A stretch of DNA of 51,073 nucleotides from Saprospiraceae bacterium (GCA_018057925.1 JAGPCT010000022.1:1-51073), one strand, 5' to 3'; counted from the stretch's first letter, positions 1 to 8,148 are shown. The notes: generated by a model from the sequence alone, not told the origin. Program-made: numbers and translations.

Positions 1-53
1 TTTTTTATATTAATCCCCCTACGAAAACCGGTCTCGCTGAACAACGAATACTC

Positions 54-103
54 AAAAGCACGGATGTGTCTGCCTTAATTAATAAGGTGGTAGATGTGCT
101 TTT
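54..103. other. Nested hairpin in the putative CRISPR leader
   Basis: Positions 54-61 (AAAAGCAC) pair with 96-103 (GTGCTTTT). Inside, 73-77 (CCTTA) pair with 83-87 (TAAGG) around a 5-nt loop. The right arm runs into a T-rich tract. It could be a terminator for an upstream gene outside the window (for instance the end of a cas operon) or a structured part of the CRISPR leader. No gene is visible in 1-140. Confidence 0.3.
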
Positions 104-140
104 GTTTATTCGTCTTAATGTTAGCGGCTGCCCTTGCTTC

Positions 141-1418
141 CTTTTAATCGAACCATATTGGAATTGAAATTTGTAATGATATCTTGTCCATTTTCGTTTG
201 TTGCACTTTTAATCGAACCATATTGGAATTGAAATTTAAACAGTCGTCCACCAGCGGCATTAATTGCAGTACTTTTAATCGAACCATATTGGAATTGAAA
301 TGCAATATAAACATTATTCTATATTTTCGTTACTAAACTTTTAATCGAACCATATTGGAATTGAAATAATCAAATCTAAATTGATTGAGGCATTAAAAAT
401 ATATCTTTTAATCGAACCATATTGGAATTGAAATGAATTTGATGAGCATTCATGTACATGTCCTACATGTCTTTTAATCGAACCATATTGGAATTGAAAT
501 TGCCAATGTTTTTCAGGATCCAGGCATCTGACATTCCTTTTAATCGAACCATATTGGAATTGAAATCAAGATTTTGGTGACGGTGTATTAAAAGTATGGG
601 CCTTTTAATCGAACCATATTGGAATTGAAATTTGATTAATAACTGGTGGAAGCCATACGTTGATAGTCTTTTAATCGAACCATATTGGAATTGAAATTTG
701 AGCAATTAGAGCAAATGCGAGAGGTGATTTATCCTTTTAATCGAACCATATTGGAATTGAAATAAAGACATCACTTGAAAAACAACTGCATGATAAGCAC
801 TTTTAATCGAACCATATTGGAATTGAAATAATATCTTCATTATCTTCACCTTCGCCTTCTAATTCCTTTTAATCGAACCATATTGGAATTGAAATTAAAT
901 ACAGCTACAGCTTTGCTTGTTGCATCTTTTACCTTTTAATCGAACCATATTGGAATTGAAATGTTGTTAGCGGTCATTTTGTGACAACTCCGAGTCTCTT
1001 TTAATCGAACCATATTGGAATTGAAATAAAATTGATTTATTGATAGGAGGGTCTCCATGCCAACTTTTAATCGAACCATATTGGAATTGAAATAAATTTT
1101 GGTAGAAAAATATTGCAAAAAAATTGGGCTTTTAATCGAACCATATTGGAATTGAAATTATTGTATATACTATACTCCTTATCTCCTGAATCTTCTTTTA
1201 ATCGAACCATATTGGAATTGAAATCTGTCTCATCTAACAAAGCCCAAGCAGCATTCCTCCTTTTAATCGAACCATATTGGAATTGAAATAAGTCAATTTA
1301 TGTGCCGTTGAATACATGGGTGACTTTTAATCGAACCATATTGGAATTGAAATTTGCAAAGGTGTTCCTGATGCTTTAGTAAATGGATCTTTTAATCGAA
1401 CCATATTGGAATTGAAAT
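141..1418 (+). CRISPR. CRISPR array, 20 repeats and 19 spacers
   Basis: A 30-nt repeat starting CTTTTAATCG and ending GAATTGAAAT occurs 20 times without any mismatch, at 141, 206, 272, 338, 405, 471, 537, 602, 668, 734, 800, 866, 933, 998, 1064, 1129, 1195, 1260, 1324 and 1389. Spacers are 34-37 nt and all different. The ATTGAAA(N) 3' end resembles the 5' crRNA handle of type I-B and type III systems, so transcription is probably left to right with the leader in 1-140. No cas gene is in the window, so the subtype cannot be fixed. The last repeat is not degenerate, which is unusual for a leader-distal end. Most spacers have at least one open frame, as expected for protein-coding protospacers. 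By eye I found no spacer matching the adjacent mobile element, but this was not an exhaustive search. Confidence 0.98.
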
Positions 1419-1482
1419 ATTAGTATCTGCACAAAAGAGGGCTTCGGGTGGTCTAAAATAACCTTTCACAAAAAAGTATAAA

Positions 1483-1566
1483 ATGGATTATAAACGTAAA
1501 GTCATTTCAAGACTATATTCTGTGCATGCTCCCATGAAAGAGTACATGAAAAACAAAAGAAAATAG
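1483..1566 (+). CDS. Possible 27-aa basic peptide
   Basis: An ATG-started frame of 27 codons ends with TAG at 1564-1566, one base before the left att repeat. The product would be very basic (many K and R) with no recognisable family. It lies between the CRISPR array and the mobile element; I see nothing else gene-like in 1419-1567. It may be a chance ORF in AT-rich DNA. Confidence 0.12.
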   Translation: MDYKRKVISRLYSVHAPMKEYMKNKRK

Positions 1567-1567
1567 G

Positions 1568-1586
1568 TTACTTTCCTATACAAAAA
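1568..1586. repeat. Left att repeat (19 bp)
   Basis: TTACTTTCCTATACAAAAA is identical to 8149-8167 and differs on both outer sides. Read on the minus strand it encodes the mnmE ending F-C-I-G-K-stop. This is the copy left behind at the distal end of the element. Confidence 0.9.
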
Positions 1587-1655
1587 GTGAAAAAAAATTG
1601 TAAGTTACTTATAAACAGTACAATAAAAGTGTTTAGTTGGTAAAAAAATGTAAAT

Positions 1656-1663
1656 TAGCAACA
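1656..1663. promoter_or_regulatory. Candidate integrase arm site, left end
   Basis: TAGCAACA here is the reverse complement of TGTTGCTA, which occurs at 7968-7975 and 7979-7986, with TAGCAACA again at 8006-8013. Presence at both ends of the element is what is expected for arm-type binding sites of a tyrosine integrase. The rest of 1587-1722 is AT-rich non-coding sequence. Confidence 0.35.
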
Positions 1664-1722
1664 CAATTGAAAAAAAACTAACTTTTGAGAGGTTAATCTG
1701 CTTGACTTCCAAGTTTAGTATT

Positions 1723-2295
1723 TCAGTTTATCAAAAGGGGGTCAGGCAATATTTCGGCTGTCTTTATCTTTTTCATAATTCTTAAAAAACGCTTTGTTGG
1801 GTTGCCTTTGTATGAGTGCTTTAAATGCTTCGCCATTAATTGGTCGTATTCATTACCTTCATACATTGGTCTATATTTTTGGGCTATCTTTCTATCTCTT
1901 TTACTATGGGTTTGAATTTTATACATACAGCCTTTAAATGCTTCACGGTGTAAAAAGTAACCTTTTATTAAATACAGTTTACGGCAACGCTTCTTTGTCT
2001 GTGGACAAAGGAAATACCAAATAAGTCCCATACCTAAATTGGACGGCATAGAAACCAATCTTACTTTATAGTTTCGTGCTTCGCCCTTGTATTTGTAATC
2101 CAATTCAATGTAAGGTTGTTCGCTTTGGACATTTATCTTTATTAAAATACTGCCTGATTGGTTTCCGTTCCTGCTCCAGTTTAGTGTACCGCTTTTTATC
2201 TGTTCGGGGTCAATGTAGCCACATTCTTTTAGTTTAGAAATATGTATTTGTAAAACTTCGTCATATAAAGTTGGAAATGTACAAGGCTTTGCCAT
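1723..2295 (-). CDS. Hypothetical protein of the mobile element (190 aa)
   Basis: I do not recognise a named family. The product is basic, with a cysteine-containing segment near the middle (FLCPQTKKRCRKLY), followed by a K/R/Y-rich region and a basic C-terminal part. It might bind nucleic acid, but that is inference. It is the last gene of the minus-strand set, lies nearest the left att site and is separated from its neighbour by about 50 bp of AT-rich DNA. In many integrative elements this end-proximal position holds cargo, so a defence or accessory role is possible but unsupported. The ATG at 2293-2295 is followed by a well-behaved ORF. Confidence 0.75.
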   Translation of the reverse strand: MAKPCTFPTLYDEVLQIHISKLKECGYIDPEQIKSGTLNWSRNGNQSGSILIKINVQSEQPYIELDYKYKGEARNYKVRLVSMPSNLGMGLIWYFLCPQTKKRCRKLYLIKGYFLHREAFKGCMYKIQTHSKRDRKIAQKYRPMYEGNEYDQLMAKHLKHSYKGNPTKRFLRIMKKIKTAEILPDPLLIN

Positions 2296-2344
2296 TTAAT
2301 TTTTTTTTGAAAATACAAACCTAAATAATTAGAGAAATTTAATT

Positions 2345-2569
2345 TTAATTGTGCCACTGCTGTATTTTAAATTCATCCGGTTCGCCTTGCAAGTGTGTAA
2401 CGGCTTCAACTTTTGGAAAAACAAACGGCATAAGTTTACAAATTACATTTATCCTTTCTTTTGGTTCTAATTGCTCTAATAGCTCCGGCAAAGCTTCAAA
2501 TTCTCTTTGCATTAGCTCTTTTAAAAATAGTCTCAAATCGGTTGTTTTAACCTGTTCTTTTGTTTTCAT
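2345..2569 (-). CDS. Small conserved-type hypothetical protein (74 aa)
   Basis: A short acidic protein predicted to be largely helical, with a run of E/L residues (ELLEQLEPKERINVICKLMPF). Similar small proteins follow the primase gene in Bacteroidota elements as far as I recall; I cannot assign a function. It starts 1 bp after the stop of the 128-aa gene at 2571, which suggests translational coupling and a common transcript. A plus-strand frame over the same bases (2349-2591) has no recognisable features and is taken as a shadow. Confidence 0.65.
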   Translation of the reverse strand: MKTKEQVKTTDLRLFLKELMQREFEALPELLEQLEPKERINVICKLMPFVFPKVEAVTHLQGEPDEFKIQQWHN

Positions 2570-2570
2570 A

Positions 2571-2957
2571 TTAATTATAGTTTACAGTTAATATTTGTTT
2601 TAATTCTTGTAATCGCCTCAAATATGGTAAAAACCTTCGCTTGCCGTCGTTCGCTTTCACTGAAATAAAGTGGCTTTCAATGAATAGGGAACAATCGATT
2701 ATTGTGCTACATTGATTCAGTTTTAAGGGCTGTTTAGGTAGTTCAATGCTTGAGAAAAAGTTTTCAAGTTCTGCAATATCATTGCTCCAGCTTTGAGGCT
2801 GGTCTCTAATAGGCTGTTTTATTTGTATAGTTTTTAATACCTCAATTTTATTATATTTTTCAGGTTCGGGTAAAGGTGGTATATTTTCATTATTTACCGT
2901 CTTCAAGAAAGATAAATTTGCATTTGCTAAATGTTCTATTAAAATATTACTTTTCAT
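2571..2957 (-). CDS. Hypothetical protein downstream of primase (128 aa)
   Basis: The N-terminal 45 residues look like a variable linker rich in P, K and E. The C-terminal part (from about residue 55, D-I-A-E-L-E-N-F-F) looks like a compact helical domain ending in FLPYLRRLQELKQIL. I believe this type of domain recurs next to BT4734/DUF3987 primases in Bacteroidota mobile DNA, but cannot verify it and give no function. Coupled to the 74-aa gene. It is separated from the primase gene by the repeat-rich segment 2958-3138. Confidence 0.7.
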   Translation of the reverse strand: MKSNILIEHLANANLSFLKTVNNENIPPLPEPEKYNKIEVLKTIQIKQPIRDQPQSWSNDIAELENFFSSIELPKQPLKLNQCSTIIDCSLFIESHFISVKANDGKRRFLPYLRRLQELKQILTVNYN

Positions 2958-2966
2958 TTTAAAATA

Positions 2967-3139
2967 GGTTATGGTTATAGGTTATATCCTTTATAAGTAT
3001 CTATAAAACAATTGTTTAAACTATAACAAGGATATAACCTACTATTTGTTATTCTCTTCTCTTAGGTTATATGGTGGTTATACCTCAAACCCTTACTGGT
3101 ATTGCGTTTGATTGAATTATAACCTATAACCTTATAACC
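2967..3139. repeat. Iteron-like cluster of GGTTAT boxes
   Basis: The hexamer GGTTAT occurs at 2967, 2973, 2980, 3065 and 3076, and its complement ATAACC at 3034, 3119, 3126 and 3134: nine copies in 173 bp, most extended to AGGTTATA or TATAACCT. The cluster directly follows the stop of the primase-helicase gene. Such clusters next to a replication gene often mark a replication origin or an initiator/repressor binding region. Confidence 0.5.
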
Positions 3140-5253
3140 TATCTATTTTTTAAAATCTTATTTACATAAGGTTGGCTTACTTTTAATACATTTGCTATTT
3201 CATTTTGACTTGTTCCATTAGAATTGAGAAATTTAATAATATCTTTCTTATCTATATCAGTACTTCTATTTTCTTTAAATATTTTATGATATACTTTTAA
3301 TGCTGTTGCTCTAAAATATTCTATTAAATCTATTGCTGTTTGCATAGAAGTAGCACTTATTTCCGTGTATGTGTTTTGTTCACAAACGGAATACATACCA
3401 TGTACCACAATAGCAAGCCTTAAACTAATTACATCTAATTTACCGTACACTCCTTTTAAATATCCTGTTGGTTCATTATTGGTTTTTTCTGCATTATCAT
3501 TATACCAATTAGCATAAATTTCTACTGCTTCATTACTTAGCTTTAAATCAACTATTTCGGGAATATTAGCCAGTATGTTTAAATAGTTATGATAGTTTGC
3601 TAAAGTATCTTTATTTAGCTGTTTATTGCTGTATAGCTGTTTATTAGATAAATCAGGATAAGCAAATATAAACCTACTCAAAAACCCGTTTTCTGCTCTA
3701 TTATCTTTTGCTAAATCTTGTAAGATATCGGGTTGTATTCCTCCACTAACATAAATACAAGGCTTATGTATAAGAATAGGTTCTTTACTTGCTCTATTTA
3801 TCTGCATGGGTTGGCGGTAAAATGTAGATAGCATTGTACTTTGTTCACCACTTTTATTATAACGTCCGAAATCATCCAACCATCCTTTTAATTCATCTCT
3901 GTAAATACATAGTCCCCTATCATTTGTTGTATGTACATTATAAAGGGCTTCGGGCGTGTAATCATTAAGTAAATATTGGAAATAGGTAGGTGGAGTAAAG
4001 GAATCATCACGCTCTTTTTTTGGCTTCTTTATTTCAGCATCAAATAGACTTTTTTGTATTTGATATTCTTTAAATTTTTCATTGTCCCTTTTTACAAAAT
4101 AACTTAAACAAGCCTTTAGCGGTTCAGTTTTACCGCTTGAAACGTTACCAACAATCGCCAACCATAATAAGGGAATATTATCATATTTACCTTTTAACTC
4201 TAATTTGTTGCCTATTGCTACCGCTGTTGAAAATAATACACTTGATGCAATATAATCACGTGGTATATTATAAACATCTACATACTCATTAATAAAACTT
4301 TGTAAGTATTTAGGGAAACCATTTATAGGTAATAGCGGTAATTTTACTTCGGGCTTAACTTCAACTTCATTGACTATAAAATCATAAGGCTTGCTAATCT
4401 CAAAACTTGATGTATTATGGTATAAAATATTATTGTAAATACTTCTTACCGTTGCTAATATTTCACTTTCTTTAAAGTCATCTTGGGCATAAGAAATTAA
4501 ATCATTTTCCGCATAGTGTTTTGGTATGCCGTAACGATTATAAGCTCCGGCTAATTGAGTAATGTAATTATTTCGGTTGCCATTGGTAAAACTTTCTTTT
4601 TTGTTAAGCCATGTTTTAAGATTATCTACAATAATATCATAGTTGGTTATGGTTTCTTTAATAGGTAGGACTTGTTCCTCTTCGATATAAAATGTATCAA
4701 TAAAAGAATCATCTAATACTTGGGCTTCATTATTTATGTACGCTTCATTATCGTAACATAAAAAACAAGCCCTTGCAATATCTTTACATTTGTCATCGAT
4801 AACCAACCTCATTTGCTCCTTAAAAAACTGTTCAAAGGCTTTAAAGTAATGAATATGTTTAGCCTTACTAATATCTACCTTATACACTAATTTAATACCG
4901 TTACCGCTTGGGCTAACAAACATTAAAGAGGGGGTTAATAATTCTAATATTTTATTCTTTGTACCTGCTACATTATTTAGATTATCTAAGTCAACGCAAA
5001 ATAAATTAGAGTGATACTCCAATCCATTGTTGGCACGTTTTGAGAAAATGCCACTAAATGTAACATAATCGAGTTTAGAGGTTTTAAATTCATTCTGTTC
5101 TTTTTTATCTGGTATTTGCCTTAATTCGTGTGTAATAGCCTTGTATTTATCACTTGTAATAACTTTATACACGTCTTCCAATGATACGGCTTTTAATGGC
5201 TCAATGTTTTTAATAGGAGCATGATATACTGAAAATTTATTTAGTGTTCCCAT
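3139..5253 (-). CDS. Primase-helicase-like replication protein (BT4734-like N-terminus plus DUF3987-type ATPase)
   Basis: A 704-aa protein. Roughly residues 40-200 match the BT4734-like (VirE N-terminal/AEP primase-type) domain, with acidic motif FCVDLDNL and a SPSGNGIKLVYKV strand motif. A PriCT-like helical segment follows (about 215-275). The centre is a P-loop ATPase of the DUF3987 type with Walker A GNVSSGKT. The last 40 residues form a helix-turn-helix (TSQNEIANVLKVSQPYVNKI). The protein probably primes and unwinds DNA for replication of the excised element. It lies 3 bp downstream of the HTH gene at 5257, so they are co-transcribed. Family recognition is from memory of conserved motifs; no search was run. 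Confidence 0.85.
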   Translation of the reverse strand: MGTLNKFSVYHAPIKNIEPLKAVSLEDVYKVITSDKYKAITHELRQIPDKKEQNEFKTSKLDYVTFSGIFSKRANNGLEYHSNLFCVDLDNLNNVAGTKNKILELLTPSLMFVSPSGNGIKLVYKVDISKAKHIHYFKAFEQFFKEQMRLVIDDKCKDIARACFLCYDNEAYINNEAQVLDDSFIDTFYIEEEQVLPIKETITNYDIIVDNLKTWLNKKESFTNGNRNNYITQLAGAYNRYGIPKHYAENDLISYAQDDFKESEILATVRSIYNNILYHNTSSFEISKPYDFIVNEVEVKPEVKLPLLPINGFPKYLQSFINEYVDVYNIPRDYIASSVLFSTAVAIGNKLELKGKYDNIPLLWLAIVGNVSSGKTEPLKACLSYFVKRDNEKFKEYQIQKSLFDAEIKKPKKERDDSFTPPTYFQYLLNDYTPEALYNVHTTNDRGLCIYRDELKGWLDDFGRYNKSGEQSTMLSTFYRQPMQINRASKEPILIHKPCIYVSGGIQPDILQDLAKDNRAENGFLSRFIFAYPDLSNKQLYSNKQLNKDTLANYHNYLNILANIPEIVDLKLSNEAVEIYANWYNDNAEKTNNEPTGYLKGVYGKLDVISLRLAIVVHGMYSVCEQNTYTEISATSMQTAIDLIEYFRATALKVYHKIFKENRSTDIDKKDIIKFLNSNGTSQNEIANVLKVSQPYVNKILKNR

Positions 5254-5256
5254 AGT

Positions 5257-5571
5257 TTAAACATTTTTATTTGGTTCAACAATAGCCGGGAACAATTCGG
5301 GGTTGGTAGTAAGGAACTGAACGCCTTTACTTTTTGATAGTGGGCAAATTCCTAACTTTACTATTTTAATACAGTCTTGTTTTCGCCATTTCGCAATGTA
5401 TCGGGTTATATTGCTTCGCATTATTCCCGTTTCAACACTTACCATTAACATAGTTTTTGGCTGCTTGTAGAGGGCTGCAAATACCCTTTTCATTTGTGCC
5501 TGAAATTGATTACCTTTGCTCTTATTCCCTCTCAAAAGAATATTCGAGCAATGTTTAATTTTTTTACTCAT
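5257..5571 (-). CDS. Helix-turn-helix protein of the mobile element (104 aa)
   Basis: A basic protein whose middle (about residues 28-75) reads as a winged-helix-type DNA-binding segment (TMLMVSVETGIMRSNITRYIAKWRKQD pattern: helix, turn, recognition helix). Its start overlaps the end of the upstream excisionase-like gene by 8 bp, and its stop is followed after 3 bp by the primase gene, so it belongs to one regulatory-replication operon. Likely a regulator of excision or replication; the target is unknown. Confidence 0.75.
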   Translation of the reverse strand: MSKKIKHCSNILLRGNKSKGNQFQAQMKRVFAALYKQPKTMLMVSVETGIMRSNITRYIAKWRKQDCIKIVKLGICPLSKSKGVQFLTTNPELFPAIVEPNKNV

Positions 5572-5812
5572 TGCTCTTTTTTTTAAGGGTTAAAATTGTG
5601 CTGGCTCTGCTTTCTATTTCTCTGGTAGTAGCTACCCTATTTTGTTTAAGCCATTGTATTATCTCCAACTTATCAAAATAATTTACTTTGCCAAAAGGCT
5701 TGTAAAATGGTATGCCTCCAGTACTACAAAGTTTGTAGATATGGCTTTTACTTAGCCCCGTGTATAGGCTAACTTCATTGAGGGTTAATACCTCTTTGTT
5801 TTCTAAATTCAT
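5564..5812 (-). CDS. Excisionase-like HTH protein (82 aa)
   Basis: A small MerR/HTH_17-type protein: LTLNEVSLYTGLSKSHIYKL forms the helix-turn-helix, followed by a wing-like segment (IPFYKPFGKVNYF) and a short final helix. Size and fold match the excisionase/DNA-binding proteins found in Bacteroidota integrative elements, which bend DNA at att sites or act as the master regulator. It is the first gene after a 134-bp intergenic region with palindromes (5844-5874). The ATG at 5810-5812 gives the whole HTH domain. Confidence 0.82.
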   Translation of the reverse strand: MNLENKEVLTLNEVSLYTGLSKSHIYKLCSTGGIPFYKPFGKVNYFDKLEIIQWLKQNRVATTREIESRASTILTLKKKSNE

Positions 5813-5843
5813 TTTTCCAATTATTTAAAAGTTTAAAAATTGG

Positions 5844-5874
5844 TTTTGCAAAACCTTGTTATGTAATTACAAGG
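5844..5874. promoter_or_regulatory. Candidate operator upstream of the excisionase-like gene
   Basis: A perfect 10-bp palindrome TTTTGCAAAA (5844-5853) abuts an interrupted palindrome CCTTGT-9 nt-ACAAGG (5854-5874). Both are in the 134-bp gap between the 296-aa gene and the HTH gene, where the promoter of the replication operon should lie. Binding by one of the two HTH proteins is inference. Confidence 0.35.
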
Positions 5875-5946
5875 GCAAAAATGAATAGAAACAATAAGTA
5901 TTAAAATTGACTGGGCTTTACTGTAAAGGGTATAAAGTTTTTATGG

Positions 5947-6837
5947 TTAGCCTATTTCTTTGGATAGTATTTTAAGTAATTCTACAAGCTCGGTTATTTC
6001 TGTATGTGCTTTTGGCTTTCCTTTCCTGCCATCGGGTGTTTGGTTATTCTCATAGTTTTTAACCATACTTGTAAAAGTTTGGGCTTTTATCGGGTTGCCT
6101 TTTTTATCTACAAACACTTGCTCACAAATAGCCCAAATATTACTCTCATCTATAAAGCCATAAGTTTTTAATTCATTAATGAGATAAGCAAGTAAAGTAC
6201 TTTGTTTTTGCCATTTAATAGGCTTTAGTTCTTTTTGTGGAGGTGTGGGCTGGGTGGTGGTTTGGGTTTCTATATTATTTAATTTTCTTAACCTAAATAT
6301 CTCATGTATTTTAATTAATGTTGTTATTATTTCATTTTTAATTTTATCAAAAAAATTATCTGCTGTAAAAAATTTATCTGCTGTAGAAAAATCGGGTAAG
6401 GGCTGTTTATAATTTCCATTCTCATCTAATTCAAACCCTAAACTATCTATAAATAAAAATAAGCCTTTAGGGGCATTATCATACATTGAATTTGTATGAT
6501 AATATTTAGGGTTAAACCTTAATTTTCTAAACTCTAATAAATTATTTAATTTATTTGAAATAATATTATAGGCTTTTTGTAAACTTTCTAAATCATTCTC
6601 CAAAAAATAATCTTCTATAAATGATATAAATACACTTGATGTTATACTATATTTTACATCAAAAGCCTGTTTTAAACTTTGCTCAAAATTTTCATAAAAG
6701 GGTATTTCATTTTGAGAACTATCATTTTTATAATCATTTATTAAGCTGAAATAAGCAAATTTTAATTGATTAATGTGGCTTTCAAATAACCTAATTGCAT
6801 CTTTAAGGTTATCAGGTATATTAAATAATAATTTCAT
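5947..6837 (-). CDS. Hypothetical protein next to integrase (296 aa)
   Basis: A lysine/asparagine/phenylalanine-rich, largely helical protein with no membrane segment. A low-complexity T/P/Q linker (about residues 190-205) separates an N-terminal helical region from a C-terminal domain of about 90 residues beginning PIKWQKQSTLLAYLINEL. As far as I recall, proteins with this kind of C-terminus sit beside tyrosine integrases in many Bacteroidota elements (RteC-like context). The function is unknown; a regulatory role in excision is conceivable. It starts 3 bp after the integrase stop, so the two are co-expressed. Confidence 0.8.
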   Translation of the reverse strand: MKLLFNIPDNLKDAIRLFESHINQLKFAYFSLINDYKNDSSQNEIPFYENFEQSLKQAFDVKYSITSSVFISFIEDYFLENDLESLQKAYNIISNKLNNLLEFRKLRFNPKYYHTNSMYDNAPKGLFLFIDSLGFELDENGNYKQPLPDFSTADKFFTADNFFDKIKNEIITTLIKIHEIFRLRKLNNIETQTTTQPTPPQKELKPIKWQKQSTLLAYLINELKTYGFIDESNIWAICEQVFVDKKGNPIKAQTFTSMVKNYENNQTPDGRKGKPKAHTEITELVELLKILSKEIG

Positions 6838-6840
6838 ATC

Positions 6841-7965
6841 TTAAAGGTTTATATCAGGTATTTTATTAACTGCCTCTTTTATTTTTTCATCTACTATTTT
6901 GGCATAAATTTGAGTAGTCTTTAACTCACTATGTCCTAACATTTTGGAGAGGGTGTATATTTCAGTACCTAAAGTAAGTTGCAATACTGCAAATGTGTGC
7001 CTTGCACAATGGAAAGTAATTTGCTTTGTAATACCTGCTTTGAGTATCCACATTTGTAGGGCTACATTCATGTAACTACTGTAATTTAAGCCTATAAATA
7101 CCCTCTCATCGGGTTTGCCTATTCCCTGCATTAATTCCCTTGCTTGTTGGTTTATATCTAAATATTGTTGTCCTTTAGTTTTTTGTTGCTTAAAATGTAT
7201 TCTGAAGCTGTTAGTGATTTGCTGTACATCATTCCATTTAAGGTTATTTATATCACTCCATCTTAAACCGGTTAAACAACTAAATAAAAAAGCTCTTTTT
7301 AATACATCATACCGACACTCGGTTTGTGCCAACTTTCTTACCTCGTCTAAGGTTAAGTACTCTCTTTGGCTTTCTACTGTATTAAAGTTCCCTGTTTCAA
7401 CTGCTGGGTTTCCATAGATAATTTTTTCTTTTACTGCCTCATTTAATGAAGCTCTAAATTTAGCAAAGTAGGAGGCTTTACTATTATTTGCTAAAGGTTT
7501 ACCATCTTTTCTTTTGACTTTGTTTAGGTACTCTTTAAAGCCCTCTGCAAACTGTAAATCAATATCTTTAAAGGTTACATTTCTACCTGCATAATTCTCT
7601 AAATGAATTTGAGTGCTGTACCAGTTTCCAAAATTTCCCTTACTTTCCTTTTTATTTACAAGGTTTCTAAAGTACTCTATAAAGTTGGTTTGTTTCTTAA
7701 ATTCATTTGTAAAGCCATAAGTACCGTTTTTTATCTCCAGTTCCCTTTTGGCTTTTATACTTTCGGCAAGTTTTAAATTTTCTTTGTTTTGTTGTTTGTC
7801 AATCGGGTTGCTGGGCTTATCAATTAAGTATAAATCTAAATATTCATAATCTCTTATAGGTTTCCTTTTGCCGTCTTTTGTTTCTGCATATCCTTTATAA
7901 ATCTCTAAATAAAGAGAAATTGTACCTTTTTTAGTTTGTTTCCTTTGTCTTAAAAATACTTTCAT
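6841..7965 (-). CDS. Tyrosine recombinase/integrase
   Basis: A 374-aa site-specific recombinase of the Bacteroidota integrase type: N-terminal arm-binding domain with a beta-rich start (about 1-85), SAM-like core-binding domain (about 90-190) and catalytic domain (about 200-370). The catalytic set is complete: R235 (LTGLRWSD), H319 and R322 (HCARHTF), H345 (LGHSELKTT) and nucleophile Y354 (IYAKI). It is the gene nearest the right att site, as expected for an enzyme acting on the mnmE 3' end. Repeats TGTTGCTA lie directly upstream of its start codon and may couple autoregulation to arm-site binding. Confidence 0.95.
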   Translation of the reverse strand: MKVFLRQRKQTKKGTISLYLEIYKGYAETKDGKRKPIRDYEYLDLYLIDKPSNPIDKQQNKENLKLAESIKAKRELEIKNGTYGFTNEFKKQTNFIEYFRNLVNKKESKGNFGNWYSTQIHLENYAGRNVTFKDIDLQFAEGFKEYLNKVKRKDGKPLANNSKASYFAKFRASLNEAVKEKIIYGNPAVETGNFNTVESQREYLTLDEVRKLAQTECRYDVLKRAFLFSCLTGLRWSDINNLKWNDVQQITNSFRIHFKQQKTKGQQYLDINQQARELMQGIGKPDERVFIGLNYSSYMNVALQMWILKAGITKQITFHCARHTFAVLQLTLGTEIYTLSKMLGHSELKTTQIYAKIVDEKIKEAVNKIPDINL

Positions 7966-7967
7966 TG

Positions 7968-8013
7968 TGTTGCTATTATGTTGCTAAATAAAAAAAAATG
8001 AAATATAGCAACA
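7968..8013. promoter_or_regulatory. Candidate integrase arm sites, right end
   Basis: TGTTGCTA at 7968-7975 and 7979-7986 (11-bp period) and TAGCAACA at 8006-8013 lie between the integrase start and attR. A fourth copy is at 1656-1663 near attL. The remainder of 7966-8148 is AT-rich with related AACAAC-containing words and no gene. Confidence 0.4.
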
Positions 8014-8148
8014 AATATAAGGTAAATAACAACATAAAACAACAAATAAATGAAATATTGGAAAGTAAAGTTAAAAATTAAAAAACCTTTGTTTATATGA
8101 CTTTTATTCACTTTTATTTGTTCTTGTTTTGTGTTGTTAAATATTGCT

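Noticed and set aside
463-1118. Minus-strand ORFs of 80 and 60 codons inside the CRISPR array
   Set aside because: They are translations of the repeat (recurring F-N-S-N-M-V-R-L-K) with spacers between; not genes.
141-1418. Self-targeting of the neighbouring mobile element by a spacer
   Set aside because: Reading the 19 spacers against the element on both strands by eye gave no convincing match; a proper alignment would be needed to exclude partial matches.
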